16,921 bases of DNA from Dehalococcoidia bacterium. GTDB lineage: Bacteria; Chloroflexota; Dehalococcoidia; GIF9; UBA5629. Shown piece after piece: positions 6,116 to 13,424 of this stretch. The stretch is taken from the NCBI GenBank assembly GCA_007280145.1, contig QYPU01000042.1, forward strand, positions 1-16,921, given 5' to 3'. Under the pieces are notes generated by a model, which did no database searches, was not told the DNA's origin, and saw nothing but the letters and a program-made list of their open reading frames with translations. The translations under genes were made by a program, and so were the position numbers. How positions within the stretch are numbered: the stretch's first letter is position 1; every line of letters starts with the position of its first letter.

Positions 6116-7105
6116 TCACTTCAACCACGGCATCATTTTCCTGAGCTTCTTGCCAACAACTTCAATCTCGTGTTCAGCATCCTGCCGTCTCAGGGCATTG
6201 TAGACAGGGCGCCCCGCCTGGTTCTCCAAAATCCATTCTTTGGCAAAGCTGCCATCCTGAATTTCAGCCAGAATCTGTTGCATCTCATCTTTGACCATAT
6301 CATCTATAACTCGTGGTCCCCGGGTATAGTCGCCATACTCAGCAGTATCACTCACTGAGTAGCGCATATAGCTCAAGCCACCTTGATACATAAGGTCAAC
6401 GATAAGCTTAAGTTCATGGAAGCACTCGAAATAGGCAATCTCTGGCTGGTAGCCAGCTTCGACAAGTGTTTCAAATCCTGCCTTAACCAAGGAAGTAACT
6501 CCACCACAGAGCACCGTCTGTTCACCAAAAAGGTCGGTCTCAGTTTCCTCGGCGAAGGTAGTTTCCAAAACACCAGCTCGAGCACAGCCAATGCCCTTAG
6601 CATAGGCTAAGGCAATATCCTTCGCCTTGCCTGAGGCATCCTGGTGGACTGCCACAAGAGCCGGAGCTCCTGAGCCTTCGGTGTAAAGCTGCCGCAACAT
6701 ATGTCCTGGGCACTTGGGAGCAATCATAGTAACATCCACATCAGAAGATGGCACTATTTGCCCGAAATGAATATTAAAGCCGTGGGCGAACATCAGCATT
6801 TTGCCTACCGATAGCTCCTTTTTAATTGATTCATGGTAGATCACAGATTGCAAAGTATCCGGGGCAAGCATAACAATTATATTTGCCTCCCTGGCTACTT
6901 CAGCAGCGTCGGTCACTTTAAAACCGGCCTTCTGGGCGTTTTTCCAGCCTTCAGTGTCTCTGGCTTCAGCAACAATTACCTGACAGCCACTGTCTCTTAA
7001 GTTCTGAGCATGGGCATGCCCTTGACTGCCAAAACCGATGATGCCAATTGTCTTTCCTTTAAGCAAGTCAAAATTAGCATCCTTGTCGTAATAAATTTTA
7101 GCCAT
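6116..7105 (-). CDS. ilvC: Ketol-acid reductoisomerase (class I)
   Basis: Rearranges and reduces 2-acetolactate or 2-aceto-2-hydroxybutyrate to the dihydroxy acids. 329 residues from the ATG at 7105, preceded by AAGGGAGG; a frame extending to 7120 merely reads through that ribosome site. The Rossmann motif GFGSQGHAHAQNLRDSG is at residues 24-40. The magnesium and substrate acidic residues lie in DLFGEQ and in ECFHELKLIVDLMYQGGLSY, and the short C-terminal knot domain shows it is class I. The cofactor loop after strand beta-2 reads VAEARDTEGW, with acidic Glu47, Asp50 and Glu52 where NADPH enzymes usually carry Arg/Lys/Ser, so cofactor preference may be unusual. It follows ilvN by 57 bases. 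Confidence 0.96.
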   Translation of the reverse strand: MAKIYYDKDANFDLLKGKTIGIIGFGSQGHAHAQNLRDSGCQVIVAEARDTEGWKNAQKAGFKVTDAAEVAREANIIVMLAPDTLQSVIYHESIKKELSVGKMLMFAHGFNIHFGQIVPSSDVDVTMIAPKCPGHMLRQLYTEGSGAPALVAVHQDASGKAKDIALAYAKGIGCARAGVLETTFAEETETDLFGEQTVLCGGVTSLVKAGFETLVEAGYQPEIAYFECFHELKLIVDLMYQGGLSYMRYSVSDTAEYGDYTRGPRVIDDMVKDEMQQILAEIQDGSFAKEWILENQAGRPVYNALRRQDAEHEIEVVGKKLRKMMPWLK

Positions 7106-7162
7106 AATACCTCCCTTCAAATTTTCCTAACCGACCTGCCGGATTTGAGTATTTCTGTACTA

Positions 7163-7750
7163 TTACCAGTCTGGTGGGCTTTCAGCTTCTGAGGATAGCG
7201 GTTTCGATGGTTGCTCTGGCATCCTTATCTCCTCTACCAGCAGCGGGGCAACGCTACCACGAGGCAGGGCAATGCGACCAGTTCTAGCCATCTCCTTAAT
7301 GCCAAAGCCACGCAGAAGCTCCAGCAAGGAATCAACTTTTTCCTCGTCCCCAGTAACCTCTACTATCACGGAATCGGCAGAAACATCAACTATATTAGCT
7401 CTGAAAATGTCTACAATCTGGATGATTTCACTTCTGGTGGAAGCAGTAGTCTTGACCTTAAGCAAGGCTAACTCGCGAGCCACAGGGTTATTGTTAGTTA
7501 TGTCAACTATCTTAACTACCTCGATAACCTTGTCTAGCTGTTTCCTGACTTGCTCTATTTTGGCATCGTCGCCGTGTACCACAAAAGTCATCCGGGATAA
7601 GTTGGGTTGCTCAGTGTGTCCAACAGCGATGCTATCGATATTGAAGTTACGCCGACGTAAAAGACTGGACACCCGGTTTAGAACTCCAGGTTTGTCCTCT
7701 ACTAAAGCAACCAAAATATGCTCTGCTGTAGCCACTGCCCTCGCCTCCAT
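7163..7750 (-). CDS. ilvN: Acetolactate synthase small (regulatory) subunit
   Basis: Regulatory partner of IlvB that confers valine feedback. 195 residues. The N-terminal ACT domain (about 10-85) has HILVALVEDKPGVLNRVSSL and NFNIDSIAVGHTE, and a C-terminal small-subunit domain follows (about 95-170, ELALLKVKTT, SVIVEVTGDEEKVDSLLELL, GIKEMARTGRIAL). There is a ~25-residue Pro/Ser/Glu-rich tail beyond the usual end. The start is uncertain: ATG 7750 has only a weak upstream site, while GTG 7735 (MATAEHILVAL) has GGAGG eight bases upstream inside the first codons. It lies 20 bases after ilvB. Confidence 0.94.
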   Translation of the reverse strand: MEARAVATAEHILVALVEDKPGVLNRVSSLLRRRNFNIDSIAVGHTEQPNLSRMTFVVHGDDAKIEQVRKQLDKVIEVVKIVDITNNNPVARELALLKVKTTASTRSEIIQIVDIFRANIVDVSADSVIVEVTGDEEKVDSLLELLRGFGIKEMARTGRIALPRGSVAPLLVEEIRMPEQPSKPLSSEAESPPDW

Positions 7751-7770
7751 CTTATTTTCTTCTAGTCTTA

Positions 7771-9468
7771 CTAGCTTGAAGGGGTCACTATCTCCGGCTT
7801 TGGCATTTCAATAGCCTGGACCAGAGTCGCCCCCGGTGGTACTATGGGGAAAACATTCTCCTCAGGCTCAACAACAAAGTCAATCAAGAACGGGCCTTGA
7901 TGTTCCATTGCCTTCTCTATAGCTGAGGTCACCTCTCTTTTATCTTTCACTCTCAGTGCGGGAAGGCCATAAGCTTCCGCAATCTTGACAAAGTCTGGGC
8001 CTGAAAGCTGCGTGTGAACATAGCGACGTTTATAAAATAGTTCCTGCCATTGCCTCACCATCCCCAAGTAGCCATTGTTGATAATAGCTATTTTGACATC
8101 GATGTTTTCCTGGACTATCGTAGCTAATTCCTGTATAGTCATCTGGAAGCCACCATCACCAGCGATGCACCAAACCGTTTCGTCAGGACGGCCGACCTTT
8201 GCCCCAACAGCCCCAGGAAGCTCAAAACCCATGGTGCCTAAGCCGCCTGAGGAAATTAAGCCATTTGGTTTATCATAAAAGAAAAATTGAGCCGCCCACA
8301 TCTGGTTCTGGCCGACACCAGTAACTATAATAGCATTACCCTGGGTAACTTCATAAATCTGGCGAATAACGTATTGAGGCAAGAGCCCCTCACTATCCCT
8401 AATTTCTATTGCCGGGTGTTCTTGTCGCCATTGGTCCAGTTGATTAAACCAGTCTATATGGTCGCGTGGCACAATCTGCTTATTTAGCGCTTCAAGGATA
8501 TTTTTGACATCACCAACAATCGGCACATCCACTCGCACATTCTTACCTATCTCAGCCGGGTCAATATCAATATGGATAACACTAGCTCGTGGCGCAAAGG
8601 CACTAACTATCCCGGTAGCCCTGTCATCAAACCTCATTCCAATAGCAATAATGACATCAGCATTATCTACAGCCTTGTTAGCGTAAGCCATGCCATGCAT
8701 TCCTAACATCCCAAAGCTTAATACATGAGTCTCCGGGAAACAGCCGATGCCAAGCAGGGTGGTAATCACTGGTATCTGTGCTTTCTCAGCCAGCTCTCTA
8801 AGCTCAGCGAAAGCCTGTGAAATTATTACCCCTCTGCCAGCAATAATGATGGGACGCACAGCCCCGTTCGTCATTTCAGCCGCTCTCTTAATTTGGGCTG
8901 GGTGCCCGAAGAGCGTCGGCTTATAACCAGGCAGATCAACTTTCTCTGGATAGACAAATTCTGCCTCCTGCTGGAAAACATCACGTGGAATATCAATCAG
9001 AACCGGGCCTGGCTTGCCAGCCTGGGCAATATAGAAAGCTTCTTTAACTACCCTGGCTAGTTCTCCAACATCAAGGACGAGGTGATTATGCTTGGTAATA
9101 GGAAGAGTAATACCAGTGATATCTATCTCTTGAAAAGCATCTTTGCCAATGAAAGGTGTAGCTACCTGGCCAGTGATAGCTACTATCGGAGACGAATCAA
9201 GGCAGGCATTAGCAATTCCAGTCACCAAGTTAGTAGCCCCTGGCCCTGAGGTGGCTAGACATACCCCTGCTTTCCCCGTAGCTCGGGCATAGCTATCAGC
9301 AGCATGGGCTGCACATTGCTCATGACGGACTAAAATGTGTCTTAGCTGTGGATACTGCGGGAGGGTGTCATACAACGGCAGCACAGTACCACCTGGATAG
9401 CCGAAAATAACCTCTACTCCTTCTTTAATTAAACTCTCACACAGAATCTGGGCACCGGTCTTCTTCAT
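7771..9468 (-). CDS. ilvB: Acetolactate synthase large (catalytic) subunit
   Basis: Thiamine-diphosphate enzyme joining pyruvate to pyruvate or 2-oxobutyrate, the entry step of valine and isoleucine synthesis. 565 residues from the ATG at 9468. ATG 9474 is also in frame, but the AGGGG site overlapping the ilvD stop is spaced properly only for the second ATG. Visible parts: N-terminal pyrimidine-binding domain with catalytic Glu50 (VRHEQCAAHAADSYARATGK) and GPGATNLVTGIANA; a central FAD-binding-like domain (GMHGMAYANKAVDNADVIIAIG); the C-terminal ThDP/Mg motif GDGGFQMTIQELAT followed by NNGYLGMVRQWQELFY. The gene starts nine bases after the ilvD stop. Confidence 0.96.
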   Translation of the reverse strand: MKKTGAQILCESLIKEGVEVIFGYPGGTVLPLYDTLPQYPQLRHILVRHEQCAAHAADSYARATGKAGVCLATSGPGATNLVTGIANACLDSSPIVAITGQVATPFIGKDAFQEIDITGITLPITKHNHLVLDVGELARVVKEAFYIAQAGKPGPVLIDIPRDVFQQEAEFVYPEKVDLPGYKPTLFGHPAQIKRAAEMTNGAVRPIIIAGRGVIISQAFAELRELAEKAQIPVITTLLGIGCFPETHVLSFGMLGMHGMAYANKAVDNADVIIAIGMRFDDRATGIVSAFAPRASVIHIDIDPAEIGKNVRVDVPIVGDVKNILEALNKQIVPRDHIDWFNQLDQWRQEHPAIEIRDSEGLLPQYVIRQIYEVTQGNAIIVTGVGQNQMWAAQFFFYDKPNGLISSGGLGTMGFELPGAVGAKVGRPDETVWCIAGDGGFQMTIQELATIVQENIDVKIAIINNGYLGMVRQWQELFYKRRYVHTQLSGPDFVKIAEAYGLPALRVKDKREVTSAIEKAMEHQGPFLIDFVVEPEENVFPIVPPGATLVQAIEMPKPEIVTPSS

Positions 9469-9477
9469 TGACATCCC

Positions 9478-11145
9478 CTACTTTACAAATACTGCTCCGC
9501 TATTGGCTGAGCTTACTGCTTCAGCATAGCGCTTAAGATAACCTTCCTTCACCTTCGGCTCAAATTTGGGCAACCGGGCTAGCCGCTTGCTTATCTCCAC
9601 CTCATCTATCTCTATATTAAGCTTACGAGCTGGAATATCAATCTTAATGATATCACCATCTTGCACCGCAGCGATAGGACCGCCACTGGCTGCCTCAGGT
9701 GAAACATGGCCAATAGCTGCTCCGCGAGTAGCGCCAGAGAAACGTCCGTCAGTGATAAGAGCCACTTCTTTATCCATACCCATCCCACTAAGAAGCGAAG
9801 TTGGGGTTAGCATCTCACGCATACCCGGCCCTCCCTTCGGTCCCTCATAACGAATAACAACTATTTCCCCAGACTTGATTTTCCCCTTCATTATCGCCGT
9901 AGTAGCCGCTTCTTCATCATCAAAAACTCGAGCTGGCCCCTGATGGACAAGCATTTCGGGAGCTACAGCAGCGCTTTTTACCACACCACCTTCAGGAGCC
10001 AAGTTCCCAAAAAGGATAGCCAGACCACCTGTAGACGAATAAGGGTCAGAGACTGAACGTATTATCTCTCGGTTTTTAACCTTAGCTCCCCCTATAACCT
10101 CAGACAATGATTTTCCCAAGACTGTACTTGCCTTTAAGTTTAAGAGGCTGGATATCTCTTGCATAACCGCTGAAATACCACCAGCTAAGTCTAAGTCTTC
10201 AATATGATAATCGCTTGCTGGACTTATTTTACAGATATGAGGGATGCGCTGGCTTACCTCGTTCACCAAAGACAGAGGAAAACCGACGCCTGCTTCATGA
10301 GCTATCGCCATAAGATGCAGCACCGAATTTGTGCTGCCACCCAAAGCCATGTCAACAGCGAAAGCATTATAGACAGATTCCTTAGTGATAATAGCCCTGG
10401 GCAAAAGATTCTGAGACAAAACAGACATGACTTGCTGCCCGGCTTCATATGCTAGGCTGGTTCGCCGTGCATCTACTGCTGGGATTGTTCCATTACCTGG
10501 TAAAGCCATTCCTAAAGTCTCAGTTAGACAGTTCATAGTATTGGCGGTAAACATGCCAGAACAGCTACCACAACCCGGGCAGGCAACCCTCTCCAGCTCA
10601 TCTAACTCAGTCTCGGTCATTTCTCCCTTGGCCACTTTGCCTACAGCCATAAACACCGAGTTAAGGTCAACGGCCTTGTTTTGCCCGTCTTGATTCAGAC
10701 GACCGGCTAACATAGGGCCACCACTTATAAAGATAGCAGGTCTATTCAGTCTCACGGCTGCCATCAACATTCCCGGCACCACCTTATCACAGTTAGGAAT
10801 GAAGACTAAGGCATCAAAGGCATGGGCTTCAACTAGAATTTCCACCGAGTCCGCAATAAGTTCCCTGCTGGGGAGGCTATACTTCATACCAGGATGATTC
10901 ATAGCAATACCATCGCAAACAGCTATGGTATTGACCTCGAAGGGTACGCCACCGCAGCTCCTCACTCCATCTTTTACCGCTTGGGCGATAGTTTCTAAAT
11001 GTAAATGACCCGGCACGACCTCATTAAAACTGTTGATAACACCAATAAAAGGCTTAGCAAAGTCCCCATCACAAACACCCAAAGCCCTGAGCAAAGCTCG
11101 ATGTGGTGCCCGCTCAATCCCCTTTTTTATGCTATCACTCAACAT
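9478..11145 (-). CDS. ilvD: Dihydroxy-acid dehydratase
   Basis: Fe-S enzyme that dehydrates the 2,3-dihydroxy acids to 2-oxo acids, feeding both valine/isoleucine and LeuA. 555 residues, the usual length. Motifs: VNTIAVCDGIAMNHPGMKYS, IPNCDKVVPGMLMAA, the cluster-binding ACPGCGSCSGMFTANTMNCL, and C-terminal LITDGRFSGATRGAAIGHVSPEA. The first ligand position found as Cys in plant-type [2Fe-2S] enzymes is occupied by NSFNEVVPGH, so this is the E. coli/methanogen-like subtype. It is the first ilv gene, 90 bases after rpiB across two hairpins. A GGGGGG run lies about 14 bases before ATG, too far for an ideal ribosome site. Confidence 0.96.
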   Translation of the reverse strand: MLSDSIKKGIERAPHRALLRALGVCDGDFAKPFIGVINSFNEVVPGHLHLETIAQAVKDGVRSCGGVPFEVNTIAVCDGIAMNHPGMKYSLPSRELIADSVEILVEAHAFDALVFIPNCDKVVPGMLMAAVRLNRPAIFISGGPMLAGRLNQDGQNKAVDLNSVFMAVGKVAKGEMTETELDELERVACPGCGSCSGMFTANTMNCLTETLGMALPGNGTIPAVDARRTSLAYEAGQQVMSVLSQNLLPRAIITKESVYNAFAVDMALGGSTNSVLHLMAIAHEAGVGFPLSLVNEVSQRIPHICKISPASDYHIEDLDLAGGISAVMQEISSLLNLKASTVLGKSLSEVIGGAKVKNREIIRSVSDPYSSTGGLAILFGNLAPEGGVVKSAAVAPEMLVHQGPARVFDDEEAATTAIMKGKIKSGEIVVIRYEGPKGGPGMREMLTPTSLLSGMGMDKEVALITDGRFSGATRGAAIGHVSPEAASGGPIAAVQDGDIIKIDIPARKLNIEIDEVEISKRLARLPKFEPKVKEGYLKRYAEAVSSANSGAVFVK

Positions 11146-11174
11146 TATTTAATTAAACCCCCCAAATCTAAAAG

Positions 11175-11194
11175 CCGTCCCTTCTCAGGGACGG
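11175..11194 (-). terminator. GC-rich hairpin upstream of ilvD (attenuator or terminator candidate)
   Basis: On the minus strand, CCGTCCCT-GAGA-AGGGACGG is a perfect 8-base-pair stem with a GNRA-type tetraloop, followed by CTTTTAGATTT. The U-tract is interrupted, so it may be a weak intrinsic terminator between tsaC/rpiB and the ilv genes, an attenuator, or a processing/stability element. No T-box motif and no Leu/Ile/Val-rich leader peptide is visible beside it. Confidence 0.5.
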
Positions 11195-11212
11195 AGAAAA
11201 ACACTCTAGGCC

Positions 11213-11230
11213 ATGCTAGTAAACTAGCAT
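11213..11230 (-). other. Perfect AT-rich hairpin after rpiB
   Basis: ATGCTAG-TTTA-CTAGCAT on the minus strand is a perfect 7-base-pair stem starting six bases after the rpiB stop codon. A nearby CCTAG could pair alternatively with the CTAG of the stem, giving two mutually exclusive folds. A T5 run follows about 16 bases later. Confidence 0.45.
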
Positions 11231-11235
11231 AGGAG

Positions 11236-11691
11236 CTATTTATTGTCAAGCGGAGTTGTTTCTAGACTATGTATCTTTTGCAGACGCCGTAAGTGTCTGC
11301 CATCTTCAAAGGTGGTAGAAAGGTAAATTTTTACAATATCCAGAGCCATATATTGCTCAACTGTATCTCCACCCAGGCATAAAATATTAGCATCATTATG
11401 CTGGCGAGCCCGCTGAGCGCTTAAAGTATCATAACATAGAGCAGCTCTTATACCTCTCACCTTATTAGCAGCTATGCTCATACCTATGCCAGTACCGCAA
11501 AGCAAAATCCCGTGGTCCAATTTTCCTGAAGCTACTGCTTCAGCTACTCTTTGAGCAATATCGGGGTAGTCTACGGGCTCAGTACTATAACAACCAAAGT
11601 CCTGATAATCATAACCTAGCTCTGTAAGGAGACCTATAATGGTTTGTTTGAGCTTTAAACCACGATGGTCACAACCCAAAGCAATATGCAT
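11236..11691 (-). CDS. rpiB: Ribose-5-phosphate isomerase B
   Basis: Interconverts ribose 5-phosphate and ribulose 5-phosphate. 151 residues from the ATG at 11691 (MHIALGCDHRG), the standard RpiB start; the open frame continues upstream only because it overlaps tsaC. The N-terminal phosphate/substrate segment is GCDHRGLKLK. The catalytic Cys65 is in GILLCGTGIGMSIAANK and His98 in RARQHNDANILCLGG, both at the canonical positions, so it is RpiB rather than LacA/B (which lack the cysteine). AGG/AGGT lies about 6-9 bases upstream. Its first 23 bases overlap the end of tsaC, so the two are co-translated. Confidence 0.95.
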   Translation of the reverse strand: MHIALGCDHRGLKLKQTIIGLLTELGYDYQDFGCYSTEPVDYPDIAQRVAEAVASGKLDHGILLCGTGIGMSIAANKVRGIRAALCYDTLSAQRARQHNDANILCLGGDTVEQYMALDIVKIYLSTTFEDGRHLRRLQKIHSLETTPLDNK

Positions 11692-12352
11692 TCTTACCTG
11701 CCTCTTTAACATATTCTTGGCATACCCTTTTGACCTCATCTTCAGGGACGATACCTCGACGTAAAATCACAGGTGTCTCCCCGGTTACATCAACCACTGT
11801 AGACTCCAATCCACCAGGGCAATCCCCTCCATCGATAATCAAGTCAACCTCACTGCCTAGCTGTGCTTTAACCTCCTGAGCCGTTACAGCACTAGGTCTA
11901 TCGCTAATATTAGCACTAGTTCCAATAATAGGTATCCCTAACCTCCGAATAATAGTACAGGGCACAATATGGTTGGGGATTCGTATTGCCACCTTATTAC
12001 CGCCAGCAGTGATGCTATCAGAAAGTGAGGTTGCTTTAGGCAGAACCAAAGTTAGCCCACCAGGCCAAAAATATCTCATCAAAATCTGAGCAATCTCAGA
12101 AACTGAGTCAACCACAGCAGCGACTTGTGTTGCATCAGCCAATAGAATCGGCAAGGGCAAGTGATGGGAACGCTGCTTCACCTTATAAACTCTCTCTGTA
12201 GCCTTACTATTAAAAGCGTCAGCTCCCAGTCCATAGACTGTGTCCGTGGGGAAAGCAACAATGCCACCAGCCTTGATAATTTCGGTAGCCCTGTCAATTT
12301 GCAAAGCTATTTGCGCGGATAGATTGTCTGCTTTCGAAGTATTCTGCACCAC
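11669..12352 (-). CDS. tsaC: L-threonylcarbamoyladenylate synthase (TsaC/Sua5 family)
   Basis: Makes threonylcarbamoyl-AMP from threonine, bicarbonate and ATP for the t6A37 modification of tRNAs. 227 residues: the YrdC-fold domain without the extra C-terminal Sua5 domain, plus a short tail. Motifs: AFPTDTVYGLGADAF, VYKVKQRSHHLPLPILLAD, WPGGLTLVLP, VAIRIPNH, GTSANISDRPSAVTAQEV and the late GLESTVVDV. The start is one of two adjacent GTG codons (12352 or 12349) six bases after the upstream gene. No good ribosome site is present, so translational coupling is likely. The other t6A proteins (TsaB, TsaD, TsaE) are not in the window. Confidence 0.93.
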   Translation of the reverse strand: MVQNTSKADNLSAQIALQIDRATEIIKAGGIVAFPTDTVYGLGADAFNSKATERVYKVKQRSHHLPLPILLADATQVAAVVDSVSEIAQILMRYFWPGGLTLVLPKATSLSDSITAGGNKVAIRIPNHIVPCTIIRRLGIPIIGTSANISDRPSAVTAQEVKAQLGSEVDLIIDGGDCPGGLESTVVDVTGETPVILRRGIVPEDEVKRVCQEYVKEAGKNAYCFGL

Positions 12353-12358
12353 AGGAGA

Positions 12359-13297
12359 TTACTCTATGCCAAAATTGTCTACTAAAAATGCTTCAATGAC
12401 TGGTCCAACACCAGGATATTCCCATATGTACTCATGCCCTGGCGCCTTCAATCCCAAATTAAAATCATAAGAGCCAAAAACAAGAACCGCCCTGGTTATC
12501 ATCCAGTCAATAGGTGTAAAAGAAGGAGCATGGCCAATCACAAATAACTTTACACAATTAACTTTGAGCAACGTCATAAGGTCTCTTTTGGCAAGAGTAT
12601 CAACCCCAATCCCACTATCGTTTATCACCAATGACTGACCAACTTCAGGTGCTTGATACCAGAAGGGACAGCCCACCTGAATAGAATATATTTTAGGATT
12701 ATTTTCCAGATATTTAGCTACCTCACTAGTAAAAGCAGCACCATTGCTTTGACCAGTTATTATTATCTTTAGGCCAGTAACTTGCTGGGTCAAAAAATCA
12801 ATTTCAGCAGCCAATTCCTTTGCCTTCGACGGATAATGTGTTAGGTATTCTTTAAATTCAAAAAGATAGTTCCATAATCCACTACCAGTACGTACGTCAT
12901 CAACTATGCAATACCTATACCCCAGCTCAGTCAGTTTAGCCTCAATCCCGGCCAGACAGCTTTGCCCTTGGTAATCGGCAGACACTGGTTCTTTCCCCCA
13001 ACCACCAGGATTACAAAAGATAGCAAAGTCGCTATTCCTAACACTATAGTAAGTATTAAGCAGCTTGGTAACAAACCGTTCCTGAGCATCCCGGCTCGCT
13101 CCAACTATTTCCTCAGCCAATTGCCAGGCTTGCTGCTCAATAGCATCCATAGATTCGAAGTCAAGCGCTGCTAAATTTACATCTTCACTATGAGTACTAG
13201 CAAAATGAGCTACGAAGGCAATGAGGCAGACAAACAAAACTAGTGCCACCCCACATTTACATAGCCAGAATGCACGAAAATGTCTGCACTTATGCAT
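12359..13297 (-). CDS. Membrane-anchored alpha/beta-hydrolase-like protein
   Basis: 312 residues. An N-terminal signal anchor (about 15-33, CGVALVLFVCLIAFVAHF) places the rest outside the cytoplasmic membrane. The soluble domain has a nucleophile-elbow-like motif, GQSNG (182-186, Ser184), after the strand LKIIITG; a possible acid nearby (NDSGIGVDT); and a late His288 in GHEYIWEYPG. This is consistent with an esterase/lipase-type triad, but substrate and activity are unknown. The ATG has AGGTGG seven bases upstream. It is the first gene of the minus-strand run that continues into tsaC, rpiB and ilv, and is divergent from guaA across 127 bases. Upstream, TATAAA (13336-13331, minus strand) might be a -10 box, but no convincing -35 was found. 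Confidence 0.65.
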   Translation of the reverse strand: MHKCRHFRAFWLCKCGVALVLFVCLIAFVAHFASTHSEDVNLAALDFESMDAIEQQAWQLAEEIVGASRDAQERFVTKLLNTYYSVRNSDFAIFCNPGGWGKEPVSADYQGQSCLAGIEAKLTELGYRYCIVDDVRTGSGLWNYLFEFKEYLTHYPSKAKELAAEIDFLTQQVTGLKIIITGQSNGAAFTSEVAKYLENNPKIYSIQVGCPFWYQAPEVGQSLVINDSGIGVDTLAKRDLMTLLKVNCVKLFVIGHAPSFTPIDWMITRAVLVFGSYDFNLGLKAPGHEYIWEYPGVGPVIEAFLVDNFGIE

Positions 13298-13398
13298 TAG
13301 CTAACCACCTATGACAGACTCCACTGATATTTTATACCTTTATGAAAAAAATGCCTAGTTTCAAAGGTAGGGATGGTGTAGTATACCTTGTCGGGCTA

Positions 13399-13407
13399 TG
13401 ATATACT
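13399..13407 (+). promoter_or_regulatory. Extended -10 promoter element for guaA
   Basis: TGATATACT (TG-n-TATACT) is an extended -10 box with no good -35 box at 16-18 bases. The predicted start is about 13414, leaving about ten bases before the annotated guaA ATG at 13425, so the transcript would be nearly leaderless if both calls are right. Confidence 0.4.
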
Positions 13408-13424
13408 TTTAGTCAAAGCAAGAA

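Noticed and set aside
7272..7814. 180-codon plus-strand open frame
   Set aside because: It is the Ser/Thr-rich antisense shadow of ilvN and the end of ilvB.
11146..11235. T-box riboswitch or leader peptide attenuator before ilvD
   Set aside because: No T-box consensus (AGGGTGGNACCGCG) and no short ORF rich in Leu, Ile or Val codons is present.
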